The notes beneath the pieces were generated by a model. That model saw only the letters and a list, made by a program, of their open reading frames with translations. It had not been told where the DNA came from and ran no database searches. The translations under genes and the position numbers were made by a program. Shown in pieces: positions 1 to 9,806 of a DNA stretch of 38,722 nucleotides. Source of the stretch: Candidatus Muproteobacteria bacterium (GTDB lineage: Bacteria; Pseudomonadota; Gammaproteobacteria; Acidiferrobacterales; SPGG2). Position 1 is the first letter of the stretch; every line of letters begins with the position of its first letter. Location of the stretch: NCBI GenBank assembly GCA_003251795.1, contig QKEI01000244.1, positions 1 to 38,722 on the forward strand. Reading direction: 5' to 3'.

Positions 1-770
1 TCCCAGTGTCTAACGAAGGCGTGCGCGCCTGTAGGACGCTCACGGACGAAGGTCATCGCGTCAACGTACATCTGATCTACACCCTCAATCAGGCGTACAT
101 GGCGATGGCCGCGGGGGCGGCCTTCGTTTGTCCCTTGGCAGGACGGTTGCAGGACCAAGGGCATGATGCGATCACGCTGTTCGAGCAGTGTGTCAACGTG
201 ACCCAGAAACACAACTATCCCACCAAGATCATGTTCTCGTCTGTACGCTATCCCGAACACGTGCGCCAGGCATTACTCGCGGGCGCGCACGTGTGTACGG
301 TTCCATGGAGCGTGCTCAGTCGGTTGTGCGACAACTCACTCACGACCGTCGGCGCCAATCAGTTCCTGGAACATACGAGAATGATGACCGTGAAAGTGAA
401 AGAAGTGATTCGCCCGGCCAACCCGGTGTGCAAGTTGTCTGAGACCCTCAACCACGCCATGGTCAAGATGACGGAATCCAGGCTCGGTGCCGTCACCTTA
501 ATCGATGATAAGGGCAAGATGGCGGGTGTGTTCACCGACGGTGACTTACGCCGCAAGCTGCAGGAGCAGGGTTGGAAGATTCTGGAAAAAAGCCTCGCCG
601 ACACCGGTTTTTCCGCGCATCCCGTCACAGTCCCGGCCGAGGCACTGCTTTATGAGGCAGTCAATCTTTTCAATAAACACGAGATCGATACCATCGTCGT
701 TCTGGAGAACAACGCTCCCGTCGGCATGTTGGACATTCAGGATCTCGTGAAATTGGGCGTGCTTGGCTAG
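1..770 (+). CDS. Transaldolase-like protein fused to a C-terminal CBS domain pair (5' end outside window)
   Basis: The open frame runs in from the left edge and the first complete codons read P-V-S-N-E-G. This matches the segment right after the Schiff-base lysine of the small transaldolase / fructose-6-phosphate aldolase family (K-I-P-V-T), so the catalytic lysine should lie about two codons outside the window. Visible residues 1-125 carry the rest of the barrel (AAGAAFVCPLAGR, then LLAGAHVCTVPWSVL). From about residue 130 two CBS repeats follow, the first containing GVFTDGDLRR, a signature shared with the CBS pair of KdsD-type arabinose-5-phosphate isomerases. The product is probably a cytosolic enzyme acting on a ketose phosphate, with a nucleotide-sensing or oligomerising tail. 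The stop overlaps the start proposed for the HAD gene, which suggests coupled expression. The GTG at position 6 is an internal valine codon, not the start. The substrate is unknown. Confidence 0.85.
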   Translation, partial: PVSNEGVRACRTLTDEGHRVNVHLIYTLNQAYMAMAAGAAFVCPLAGRLQDQGHDAITLFEQCVNVTQKHNYPTKIMFSSVRYPEHVRQALLAGAHVCTVPWSVLSRLCDNSLTTVGANQFLEHTRMMTVKVKEVIRPANPVCKLSETLNHAMVKMTESRLGAVTLIDDKGKMAGVFTDGDLRRKLQEQGWKILEKSLADTGFSAHPVTVPAEALLYEAVNLFNKHEIDTIVVLENNAPVGMLDIQDLVKLGVLG

Positions 771-1521
771 CCGATCTTCTTTTGCCGTGGGCAACGCAGA
801 CGTCGCCGTCGGCGCCATTACCAGGCACTTCACTGATGCCGGTGGCGTGTTTGTGACCCCGGCGACAACGATAGCGACAAGGCTGCGGCACATTCGTGCC
901 GTGCTGTTCGACTGGGACGGGGTTTTCAATAGCGGGGTCAAGGGCCAAGGCCTGCCCAGCACGTTCAGCGAAGCGGATTCCATGGGCAGCAACATGCTGC
1001 GCTATGCGTTCTGGCGCCAAGCCCAACAGTTACCGATAGTCGCGGTGGTCAGCGGCGAAGACAATCGCGTTGCGTTGCAATTCGCCAAGCGCGAACGCTT
1101 TCAGGCCGTCTATATGGGCGTGCGCGACAAGCGCCTGGTGATCGAGCATCTTTGTTCCCGACATAAGCTCGAGCGCCACGAGATCGCTTGTGTCTTCGAT
1201 GACATCAACGATATCGCTATGGCCGCTTTGTGCGGATTACGCTACCTGGTGCGGCGCTCTGCAAGTCCGCTGCTGACCCACTACGTTATCGAACGCGAGC
1301 TGTGCGATTACATCAGCGCCAATGACCCTGCACGGCACGCCGTGCGCGAGCTGTGTGAGTTGTCACTGGGACTGCTGGGGATGTTCGACCAAGTTGTCGA
1401 CTCACGTGCCGCCTACGATCCGAGCTACCAGCGCTACTTCAGTGAGCGCCAGAGTGGGCGCACGAACTGCTACACACAAAAAGCGCAAAAGATCACCACC
1501 TTGCGCGGTCGCCAGAAATAA
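763..1521 (+). CDS. HAD-superfamily phosphatase, KdsC-like
   Basis: The protein has the four HAD motifs: FDWDGV (nucleophile D50, acid D52), VVSGED (S97), the lysine in VRDKR (K123) and VFDDINDIAMA (D146/D147). The small cap-less arrangement resembles KdsC and related 3-deoxy-octulosonate or nonulosonate 8/9-phosphate phosphatases. The 252-aa length exceeds the usual 170-190 aa, because of an extra N-terminal stretch of about 40 residues and a C-terminal tail of about 50. The start is uncertain: the TTG at 763 overlaps the upstream stop by 8 bp, and a GTG at 787 is in frame. Tight linkage to a transaldolase-CBS gene suggests the two act on the same phosphorylated sugar; that is inference. The gene converges on comM with only 29 bp between stops. 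Confidence 0.8.
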   Translation: MASRSSFAVGNADVAVGAITRHFTDAGGVFVTPATTIATRLRHIRAVLFDWDGVFNSGVKGQGLPSTFSEADSMGSNMLRYAFWRQAQQLPIVAVVSGEDNRVALQFAKRERFQAVYMGVRDKRLVIEHLCSRHKLERHEIACVFDDINDIAMAALCGLRYLVRRSASPLLTHYVIERELCDYISANDPARHAVRELCELSLGLLGMFDQVVDSRAAYDPSYQRYFSERQSGRTNCYTQKAQKITTLRGRQK

Positions 1522-1550
1522 AGCGTAGCGACGCGCAGATCACCTGACGA

Positions 1551-3068
1551 TCAAAGACTCAGCTGCACTCGATCGAGTGAGCGGTATTGAACAGCCTCCG
1601 CTAGGTGGGCGGTGGCGATGTCGGCCTCGCCTTCCAGGTCGGCTATGGTGCGCGCCACCTTGAGTACCCGATGATACGCGCGCGCGCTCAGCCCTAAGCG
1701 CGCCATCGCCTGTTCCAGAAAGGCGCGCGCAGCCTCGCCAAGCGCGCACAGCTTTTCCACCTGCTTGTTGCTGAGCGCGTGATTCGCGCAATCGCTGCGC
1801 GCGAGCGCGCACTCGCGCGCCGTTTCCACCCGTTGTTGCACGACTGCCGAGCTATCCCCGGGGGTAACGTGCTTGTGCAACAGCTGCTCGCGCGGCACTG
1901 CCGGCACTTCCACATGCATGTCGATGCGATCGAGCAAGGGTCCTGAGACACGCTGGCGATACTGCCTGATGCGATCGGGCGAGCAGTGGCAGCGCCCGGA
2001 ACCATCGCCGAGGTAGCCGCAGGGGCAGGGATTCATCGCCGCCACTAGCTGAAAGCGCGCCGGAAACTCCACATGGCGCGCCGCACGCGAGATGTTGATG
2101 GTGCCGGACTCGAGCGGCTCGCGCAGCACCTCAAGCACGCGGCGATCAAATTCCGGCAGCTCATCCAGGAACAAAGCGCCGCCGTGTGCGAGCGATATCT
2201 CACCGGGGCGCGGATGACTACCGCCGCCTACCAGCGCCACTGCCGAGGCGGTATGGTGCGGTGAGCGAAACGGACGCTGTTTCCAGCGCTGCAACGAGAA
2301 CCCTTTGCCGGCAATGGACTGGATGGCGGCTGCCTCCAGCGCCTCATCATCACGCATCCTTGGCAGGATGCCGGGTAGGCGAGCCGCGAGCATGGTTTTG
2401 CCGGTACCCGGAGGGCCGATCAGCAACAAGCTGTGGCCTCCGGCGGCGGCGATCTCGAGTGCGCGCTTGGCATGGTGTTGGCCGACGATATCGCTCAGAT
2501 CCGGCGCATCCGCTGGCGGTTGATCAACCGTCTTGATCAGATGGTGCTCGAGTGTATGTCCGTCGCGCAGATGCGCCGTGACCTCGAGCAGATGCTTGGC
2601 GCCGAGCACGATAGCACCGTTGGCTAGCGCCGCTTCGTCCGCATTGGTCGCCGGCAGGATCAGCGCGCGCCCGTTCTTGCGGGTTTCCAAAGCCACCGTC
2701 AGGGCACCGCGGATCGGTCGCAGCTTGCCAGTTAGGGCGAGCTCGCCCAGGAGCTCGACGCCATCGAGCGCTTTGCTCGGGATCTGCCCCGACGCCGCCA
2801 GCACGCCGATGGCGATCGGCAGATCGAAGCGCCCGCCTTCCTTCGGCAAATCGGCCGGCGCCAGGTTGATGGTGATACGACGCGCGGGGAACTCGAAATG
2901 CGCATTTAGCAAGGCGCTACGCACGCGATCCTTGCTCTCTTTCACCGCGGCCTCGGGCAGACCGACGATGGAGAGGTTCGGCAATCCAGGTGCCAGATGC
3001 ACTTCGACGGTGACCGCCAGGGCATCGATGCCCATCTGGGCGCGACTATGGACCACGGCCAGTGACAT
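1551..3068 (-). CDS. comM: ComM/YifB family AAA+ ATPase (Mg-chelatase-like)
   Basis: The 505-aa length is typical of ComM, a hexameric branch-migration helicase that promotes integration of DNA during natural transformation and recombination. Seen here: an N-terminal Lon-S5-like domain (about 1-170), Walker A GPPGTGKT at 218-225, Walker B ALFLDELPEF near 299-307, a cysteine cluster MNPCPCGY...CHCSPD near 346-365, and a C-terminal helical domain with RAYHR. A strong Shine-Dalgarno (AGGAGG) lies just before the ATG. The gene follows ubiK with a 24-bp gap on the same strand, so the two are probably cotranscribed. A role in competence fits a genome carrying type IV pilus genes, but pili have other uses too. 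Confidence 0.95.
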   Translation of the reverse strand: MSLAVVHSRAQMGIDALAVTVEVHLAPGLPNLSIVGLPEAAVKESKDRVRSALLNAHFEFPARRITINLAPADLPKEGGRFDLPIAIGVLAASGQIPSKALDGVELLGELALTGKLRPIRGALTVALETRKNGRALILPATNADEAALANGAIVLGAKHLLEVTAHLRDGHTLEHHLIKTVDQPPADAPDLSDIVGQHHAKRALEIAAAGGHSLLLIGPPGTGKTMLAARLPGILPRMRDDEALEAAAIQSIAGKGFSLQRWKQRPFRSPHHTASAVALVGGGSHPRPGEISLAHGGALFLDELPEFDRRVLEVLREPLESGTINISRAARHVEFPARFQLVAAMNPCPCGYLGDGSGRCHCSPDRIRQYRQRVSGPLLDRIDMHVEVPAVPREQLLHKHVTPGDSSAVVQQRVETARECALARSDCANHALSNKQVEKLCALGEAARAFLEQAMARLGLSARAYHRVLKVARTIADLEGEADIATAHLAEAVQYRSLDRVQLSL

Positions 3069-3092
3069 GGCACCCTCCTCCTGAAGCGGCAG

Positions 3093-3335
3093 CTAGCCGG
3101 GTGGCTGCTTCTGTTCGAGCGCTGTGATCTTCTTTTCTAGTTCCTGCAGTTTCTGGCGGGTGCGCGCCAGCACGGCTTCCTGGACTTCGAGCTCTTCGCG
3201 CGTTACCAAATTCAAGCGATCCAAGGCCGCTTGTAGCGCCGCGCGCATGTTGCGCTTCACATCGCTAGCGAGTTGCTGCGGTAACACGCTGCTAACGGCG
3301 GCGGTGAGCTGGTCCAGTGTCTTCTGATCAAACAT
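3093..3335 (-). CDS. ubiK: Ubiquinone biosynthesis accessory factor UbiK
   Basis: This is an 80-aa protein with the YqiC/BMFP layout: an N-terminal amphipathic helix (residues about 1-40, with LPQQLASDVKRNMRAAL) followed by a C-terminal coiled coil (about 45-77, heptads around VQEAVLARTRQKLQELEKKI). UbiK helps assemble the ubiquinone-modifying complex with UbiJ for aerobic ubiquinone synthesis and binds membranes. The length and the VTREELEVQEAVLARTR segment are characteristic. It lies immediately upstream of comM on the same strand and diverges from glnK, sharing the 286-bp intergenic region that holds the NtrC-like sites. Confidence 0.9.
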   Translation of the reverse strand: MFDQKTLDQLTAAVSSVLPQQLASDVKRNMRAALQAALDRLNLVTREELEVQEAVLARTRQKLQELEKKITALEQKQPPG

Positions 3336-3408
3336 GGTCTTGGTCGCAGTATAACAAGGGCTCAGCTGTCCCGGTGCGAGACCCTATTGATACAGCTACG
3401 CTGCCATA

Positions 3409-3425
3409 TGCACCTTTTCGGTGCA
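3409..3425 (+). promoter_or_regulatory. NtrC-like enhancer site 1 upstream of glnK
   Basis: TGCACCTTTTCGGTGCA is a perfect 6-bp inverted repeat with 5-bp spacing. It differs from the NtrC consensus TGCACY-N4-TGGTGCA at one position. Its centre lies about 129 bp upstream of the predicted sigma-54 start point, a normal distance for an enhancer. Confidence 0.75.
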
Positions 3426-3452
3426 ACTCATCGATACCATTCTCCACGTCGG

Positions 3453-3469
3453 TGCACCGGAACGATGCA
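3453..3469 (+). promoter_or_regulatory. NtrC-like enhancer site 2 upstream of glnK
   Basis: TGCACCGGAACGATGCA matches the NtrC consensus with two mismatches in the right half. Its centre is 44 bp from that of site 1, about four helical turns, so the two sites face the same side of the DNA, as expected for cooperative NtrC binding. Confidence 0.65.
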
Positions 3470-3519
3470 CGGCCTCGCGCAAACGCGCTAATTGCTTGTT
3501 TTTCCACGACTCCAGGTAG

Positions 3520-3535
3520 TGGCATGGGAACTGCA
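3520..3535 (+). promoter_or_regulatory. Sigma-54 (-24/-12) promoter of glnK-amtB
   Basis: TGGCATGGGAACTGCA has the invariant GG (3521-3522) and GC (3533-3534) separated by exactly 10 bp. It differs from the TGGCAY-R-N4-TTGCW consensus by one base (CTGCA for TTGCA). Transcription should start near 3546, leaving a leader of about 76 nt before the glnK ATG. Together with the two upstream NtrC-like sites this predicts induction under nitrogen limitation. Confidence 0.8.
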
Positions 3536-3621
3536 ATAGCAGCGTCGCACGACCAGGTCGCGCAATTCGCGAGCTGGCTGCGCTCGCGACAATGGGCGTC
3601 TGCATGACAGGAGATAGATAA

Positions 3622-5293
<1,672 letters not shown>

Positions 5294-5305
5294 CCGTAAA
5301 CAAAC

Positions 5306-5336
5306 AAAAAGGCGGGCCAGCGGCCCGCCTTTTTTC
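5306..5336 (+). terminator. Rho-independent terminator after amtB (probably bidirectional)
   Basis: The 8-bp perfect stem GGCGGGCC/GGCCCGCC (5311-5318 and 5322-5329) has a 3-nt AGC loop and is followed by six or more T residues. A run of five A residues precedes the stem, so it could also terminate transcription of the facing minus-strand gene. Confidence 0.9.
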
Positions 5337-5359
5337 TTTCTTTTGAGAATGCCTAGCGA

Positions 5360-6778
5360 CTACGACGCCGACAGCTGCATCAACGGCTGCGGCAACGGCC
5401 TGCCATTGATCAATAACGTGCCGTCCCGGAAAGCCGCGGTGATGCGGTAAAACGGGCCCGCCGGCACCAGCATCCTGGTGAAACTGTTCCTCGCCAAGTA
5501 CTGTGGGTAGGCCTTGTCAACGATCCTGGCCATGACCTCAGGCGTCAGCTTGGCGGCCTCGGACGACGACAAGGCGCCGGTTCGGGTGTAGGACTCGACG
5601 TCCCGGCGAATGCTTGGCGTCAAGATCGCCTTGACCATGCTCGGCGGAATAGATAGCTCGGCGTCGCCGCGCAGCGCCCGTAGCGCCAGAAAGGGATTCG
5701 TGGCGATATCCAGATTGCTGCCGTCGAGCACCAATTTGGCATTACCCGTGAGCTCACCCTCTTTGGTGGTGAAGCTGAGCTTGGTCACCTCGACCTCGGG
5801 CGCTTTCTTCGAGAGGCTCGCGACCAGCTTCATCATTTCCGCCGCTGCCATCATCGATGCCTGCTCTTGCGGCAAGCCGCGCTTGGCTATCTGGCCGTAT
5901 TGCTGGTTGAATTTCTGCAAGGCCTTGGCATCGAGATTACGCGCCACTAGCGTGAGTTGTCCTGGGCCATATTCATCGACACCGCTCTTGATGCCCTGAA
6001 TGCGATAGTCGACCGTTGCCGTAACGTTGGCACCGGCTGGTTTCGCCTTGCTCGTCAAGCGCAGACCCTTGACCAGGAAGTCGGGTCCGATGCTGAGCTG
6101 GCTTAGCTGGAGCGTGCTGTTGCCAAACAAATAGCCCGCCATACCGGCGTTACTGCTAAACCGGTACACCAAATTTTTCAGGGTGAAGTCGCTGTCCGGT
6201 GATTTCAGCGACAACGCTGGAACAGTCAGCTCCACCTCAACCTGTTGCCCCCCCTCGCGAAAAGCAAGACTGCCATTCATGCCGCGGGAGCTAAACTCGG
6301 TGCCGTCCCGGCCTTTGTCTCTAGAGGGAGGCAGGTTTAGCGTGGTATCCACGTTGCCGTTAAACTGAACAACCGTGTCGGCGTTGAGCGCCGCCAAGTG
6401 TTTGCTGAAGTCCTTAAGCCATGCCTGGTCCGATCCCCTCTTAGGCACCAACCGGATCTCGCTGTTGATAAACGCCATGGCCGGGGTCAACACCAGATCG
6501 CCCTGCAGCAACCGGTCGATGGGCAGCGGCCCATGAGCAATGTGGTGCACCATGGAGAATTCCACTGGCGACCCCGACAGCGCGACCGTGGTTTCCGCGG
6601 TTGAGCTGAGCCAGCCGCGCTCATAGCGTTTGCTGCTGATGGCAGCGCTGCTACCGAGTTGCTGGACGATATTGTTGTAGGCCTTCTCGGCCTCCATACC
6701 GAACCAGAAGGGGGCGGCCGCGGCCGCAGCAATAATGAGGATCACTACGATGCCGATAAGGGTTGCGATTCTTTTCAC
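5360..6778 (-). CDS. DUF945 (YdgA-family) protein
   Basis: The 472-aa protein has one N-terminal membrane anchor or signal sequence (residues about 4-26, VVILIIAAAAAAPFWFG) and a long beta-rich, probably periplasmic, region. The opening pattern of a short basic N-terminus, one hydrophobic helix, then FGMEAEKAYNNIVQQL is typical of the YdgA/DUF945 family, whose members are around 480-500 aa and whose function is poorly known. The start is GTG with a GGAG element upstream on the minus strand. It lies just downstream of speE on the same strand (78 bp apart); an AGTATA at 6816-6821 reads TATACT on the minus strand and might be its own -10. No catalytic motif is visible. Confidence 0.8.
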   Translation of the reverse strand: MKRIATLIGIVVILIIAAAAAAPFWFGMEAEKAYNNIVQQLGSSAAISSKRYERGWLSSTAETTVALSGSPVEFSMVHHIAHGPLPIDRLLQGDLVLTPAMAFINSEIRLVPKRGSDQAWLKDFSKHLAALNADTVVQFNGNVDTTLNLPPSRDKGRDGTEFSSRGMNGSLAFREGGQQVEVELTVPALSLKSPDSDFTLKNLVYRFSSNAGMAGYLFGNSTLQLSQLSIGPDFLVKGLRLTSKAKPAGANVTATVDYRIQGIKSGVDEYGPGQLTLVARNLDAKALQKFNQQYGQIAKRGLPQEQASMMAAAEMMKLVASLSKKAPEVEVTKLSFTTKEGELTGNAKLVLDGSNLDIATNPFLALRALRGDAELSIPPSMVKAILTPSIRRDVESYTRTGALSSSEAAKLTPEVMARIVDKAYPQYLARNSFTRMLVPAGPFYRITAAFRDGTLLINGRPLPQPLMQLSAS

Positions 6779-6856
6779 GCCGATCTCCGTGTGTTGCGCC
6801 CGTTGCTTTCAGTTAAGTATAGGAAAAATCGCCGCATTTACAGCCCCGCCGGTGGG

Positions 6857-7720
6857 TTATGCGCCCGTGCCCGCGATTGCCCGCTGCAGGAATGGCGGCA
6901 GGGCCATAGCACCGCGGTGGGTCAGATGGCTGTAATAGCGGGTGCTGAGGGCCGCAGCGGCCGCGTCGGTCTCGCGGAAAGCCGATACCGGGGCGTCCTT
7001 GCAGGCCAGAGTGGCGCTCCACCAGCCTGAGGGATAAGTGCACTGGGGAAAGTGCAGGCTAGCGATATCCTGGAAGCCAGCCGTGGCCATGGTAACGTGC
7101 ATGGATTTGATCAGCTGCGGGTGATACAGCGGCGATTCGCTCTGTGCCACGAGGATGCCGTTGCTGTCGAGGGCACGATAACAGTGGCGATAAAAACCCT
7201 CCGCATAGAGCCCAGCCGCCGGACCGACCGGATCGGTAGAATCGACGATGATGACGTCGTAAGTACCATCGACAGCGTCGGCTGCCCAGCGAATGCCGTC
7301 CTGGAAATGGAAACGCGCGCGCGGGTCGCTGTTGCCTTCGCACAGCTCGGGAAAGAAGCGCTCTGCCACGCGCGTAACGCGCTCATCGATCTCGACCAGC
7401 ACCGCCAGCTGTACCTGCCGGTGCTTTAGTACCTCGCGCAACGTACCGCAATCGCCGCCGCCGATGATCAACACGCGTCTTGGCTGGGGATGGGTAAATA
7501 GCGCGGGGTGCGTGAGCATTTCGTGATAGATGAAATTGTCGCGGTCGGTCAGCATGACCAGTCCGTCCAGCGTCATCAACGTGCCAAACGACTCGGTCTC
7601 GTAAATCTCGATCAGCTGATACGGTGATTGTTCCTGATAAACCTTGTCCTTCAGCTTCAATGAAAACGCCGAGCCGTGTTCACGGCATTCCTCCGTATAC
7701 CATCCGTTATCGATTGTCAT
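6857..7720 (-). CDS. speE: Polyamine aminopropyltransferase (spermidine synthase)
   Basis: The enzyme transfers aminopropyl from decarboxylated S-adenosylmethionine to putrescine in the cytosol. The 287-aa length is typical. Visible motifs are the N-terminal beta-strand domain with LTDRDNFIYHEMLTHPALF, the nucleotide-binding loop IIGGGDCGTLREVL (87-98), LVEID (E110), and the catalytic VDSTDPVGPA with D160. The loop reads GGGDCG where GGGDGG or GGGDGA is usual; Cys91 replaces a small residue and activity is probably retained. A GGAG Shine-Dalgarno precedes the ATG on the minus strand. The gene diverges from speA across 135 bp, placing two polyamine steps side by side. Confidence 0.95.
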   Translation of the reverse strand: MTIDNGWYTEECREHGSAFSLKLKDKVYQEQSPYQLIEIYETESFGTLMTLDGLVMLTDRDNFIYHEMLTHPALFTHPQPRRVLIIGGGDCGTLREVLKHRQVQLAVLVEIDERVTRVAERFFPELCEGNSDPRARFHFQDGIRWAADAVDGTYDVIIVDSTDPVGPAAGLYAEGFYRHCYRALDSNGILVAQSESPLYHPQLIKSMHVTMATAGFQDIASLHFPQCTYPSGWWSATLACKDAPVSAFRETDAAAAALSTRYYSHLTHRGAMALPPFLQRAIAGTGA

Positions 7721-7855
7721 CGCGCTACTCCGGGCGGCAGGTCAGACGGTCAAGATACAAGATACCCTTCATCGCCGGCAAGTCGGCCGCTGAAGAGTTT
7801 TCTTATAAGGTTCGATCCTCCATAATCTTGCTTGCCAATGATTTCACGCTGAAGC

Positions 7856-9745
7856 ATGACTGACTGGAACATAGAAGAGGCGCGTCGCGTCTACAACATC
7901 GCTCACTGGAGTGCCGGTTACTTTGACGTCAACGCCGCCGGACATTTGATTGCGCGCCCTTTTCGTGAGACAGATGGCGTCGCTATCGATCTCTACCAGC
8001 TGACACAAGAGATCCAGCAGCTTGGCCTAACGCTGCCGGTGCTGGTGCGCTTTTCCGATATCCTGCGCGATCGCGTGCGCGAGTTGAATCAGGCATTTGC
8101 GCAGGCGATCGCCAACGACGATTATCGCGGACGCTTCGCCCCGGTCTATCCCATAAAGGTGAACCAGCAACACAGCGTGGTCGCGGAAATCCTCGCGCGC
8201 AACGACGATCGTGTTGGCTTGGAAGCTGGCAGTAAACCCGAGCTGATGGCGGTGTTGGCACAGTCACACCCTGGCGGCGTGATCGTCTGTAACGGCTACA
8301 AAGACCGCGAATACATCCGGCTCGCGCTGATCGGCAAACAGCTGGGACATCAGGTCTACGTGGTGGTAGAGAAGCTTAGTGAGCTCGATCTGTTAATCGA
8401 GCAGGCAAGGGCGCTCAAGGTCGAGCCGCTGATCGGTGTGCGCGTGCGACTCGCATCCATTGGCGCCGGCAAGTGGCAAAACACTGGCGGGGATAAGTCA
8501 AAGTTCGGTCTTTCGGGAACCCAGCTGTTGCAGGCCATCGAGCGCTTGCGTGCTGCCAATATGTTGAATGCGTTACAGATGATGCATTTTCACATGGGCT
8601 CGCAGATCCCCCACATCGGCCACATCCAGGTAGGGATGCGCGAGGCCACGCGGTTTTATGCGGAATTGTGCGCGCTGCAGGTGCCGATCCGTTGTTTCAA
8701 CATCGGCGGCGGACTCGGCATCGATTATGAGGGGTCCAGGTCGCGCAGCTTTTGTTCGGCCAACTACAGCGTGCAGGAGTACGCCAATAACATCGTGCAT
8801 GCACTTTGGGAAGCCTGCAGCGAGCAGGATCTACCGCATCCGGATATCGTTTGTGAGTCTGGACGGGCGATGACCGCACACCACGCAGTGCTCGTCACCA
8901 ATGTCATCGACGTGGAGCATGCCCCGGGTGCGGAATTGCCTGAGCCACCAGTTGCGGAAGACGCGCAGATCATCACAGACATGTGGGAGGGGCTGCAGAG
9001 CCTGTCGGAATGCTCACCGATCGAAGCATACCACGATGCTACCTATCGTCTGTCACAAGCGCAGGGAATGTTCAACCACGGTGTGATCACGTTGGCGCAA
9101 CGTGCCCGTGCCGAGCAGATATGCTTTGCCACCTTCGACAAGGTGCGCGAGCGGCTGCAGCCCGGGGTCAAGGCGCACCGAGAGATCCTCGACGAGCTCA
9201 ACGAAAAGCTGGCAGACAAGTACTTCTGCAACTTCTCACTGTTCCAATCGGTGCCCGATGTCTGGGCAATCAGTCAGATATTTCCCGTGGCACCGCTGCA
9301 CCGCCTTAACGAACGCCCGTTACGGCGTGGTGTATTGCGCGACATCACGTGTGATTCGGACGGCCGCATTGATTTGTACGTGAACACCGACGGCATCGAA
9401 TCGAGCGTGCCATTGCATGCCCCGCGCGCGGGCGAGGCGTATCTCCTCGGTATTTTTCTGGTGGGTGCGTACCAGGAGATTCTTGGCGACTTGCACAATC
9501 TCTTCGGCGATACTGACTCCGTGCACGTAGCAGTGAACAGCGCCGGTGGTCATCGCCTACTGCAACCATTGCGTGGCGATTCTGTCAGTACAGTGTTGCG
9601 CGCCGTGCATTTCGATCCTGAGCGGATCCTGAGCATCTACCGCGAGAAGACCGTGCAGGCCTCCTGGTTGAGTGCGGCCGAGCGTGAGGCCTATCTGCAA
9701 GAGCTCACTTCCGGGCTCGACGGCTATACCTACCTGGAGGATTAG
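7856..9745 (+). CDS. speA: Biosynthetic arginine decarboxylase
   Basis: A PLP-dependent fold-III decarboxylase converting arginine to agmatine, the first step of the arginine route to putrescine. The 629-aa length fits the SpeA family (about 630-660). Visible features are the PLP lysine in PVYPIKVNQ (K101), GLEAGSKPELMAVL, GYKDREYIRLALIG, the HFHMGSQI block, FNIGGGLGIDYEG, CESGRAMTAHH, the catalytic cysteine in DITCDSDG (near residue 499) and the C-terminal GYTYLED. The N-terminus WNIEEARRVYNIAHWSAGYFDV aligns with the family start, supporting the ATG at 7856, although the Shine-Dalgarno is weak. The next enzymes of this route (agmatinase or agmatine deiminase) are not in the window. Confidence 0.97.
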   Translation: MTDWNIEEARRVYNIAHWSAGYFDVNAAGHLIARPFRETDGVAIDLYQLTQEIQQLGLTLPVLVRFSDILRDRVRELNQAFAQAIANDDYRGRFAPVYPIKVNQQHSVVAEILARNDDRVGLEAGSKPELMAVLAQSHPGGVIVCNGYKDREYIRLALIGKQLGHQVYVVVEKLSELDLLIEQARALKVEPLIGVRVRLASIGAGKWQNTGGDKSKFGLSGTQLLQAIERLRAANMLNALQMMHFHMGSQIPHIGHIQVGMREATRFYAELCALQVPIRCFNIGGGLGIDYEGSRSRSFCSANYSVQEYANNIVHALWEACSEQDLPHPDIVCESGRAMTAHHAVLVTNVIDVEHAPGAELPEPPVAEDAQIITDMWEGLQSLSECSPIEAYHDATYRLSQAQGMFNHGVITLAQRARAEQICFATFDKVRERLQPGVKAHREILDELNEKLADKYFCNFSLFQSVPDVWAISQIFPVAPLHRLNERPLRRGVLRDITCDSDGRIDLYVNTDGIESSVPLHAPRAGEAYLLGIFLVGAYQEILGDLHNLFGDTDSVHVAVNSAGGHRLLQPLRGDSVSTVLRAVHFDPERILSIYREKTVQASWLSAAEREAYLQELTSGLDGYTYLED

Positions 9746-9806
9746 CATCCTTTCGTTTGCTTCGGCGGCGTGCTGCGCCGGCGTACCACGAAAAGAGGTG
9801 GCTAGC

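Noticed and set aside
2533..3084. 183-codon frame antisense to comM
   Set aside because: High GC makes long shadow frames common; comM on the other strand has complete motifs and a strong Shine-Dalgarno.
3317..3607. Open frame of 96 codons upstream of glnK
   Set aside because: It covers the NtrC-like sites and sigma-54 promoter, and its translation looks like random coding with no recognisable pattern.
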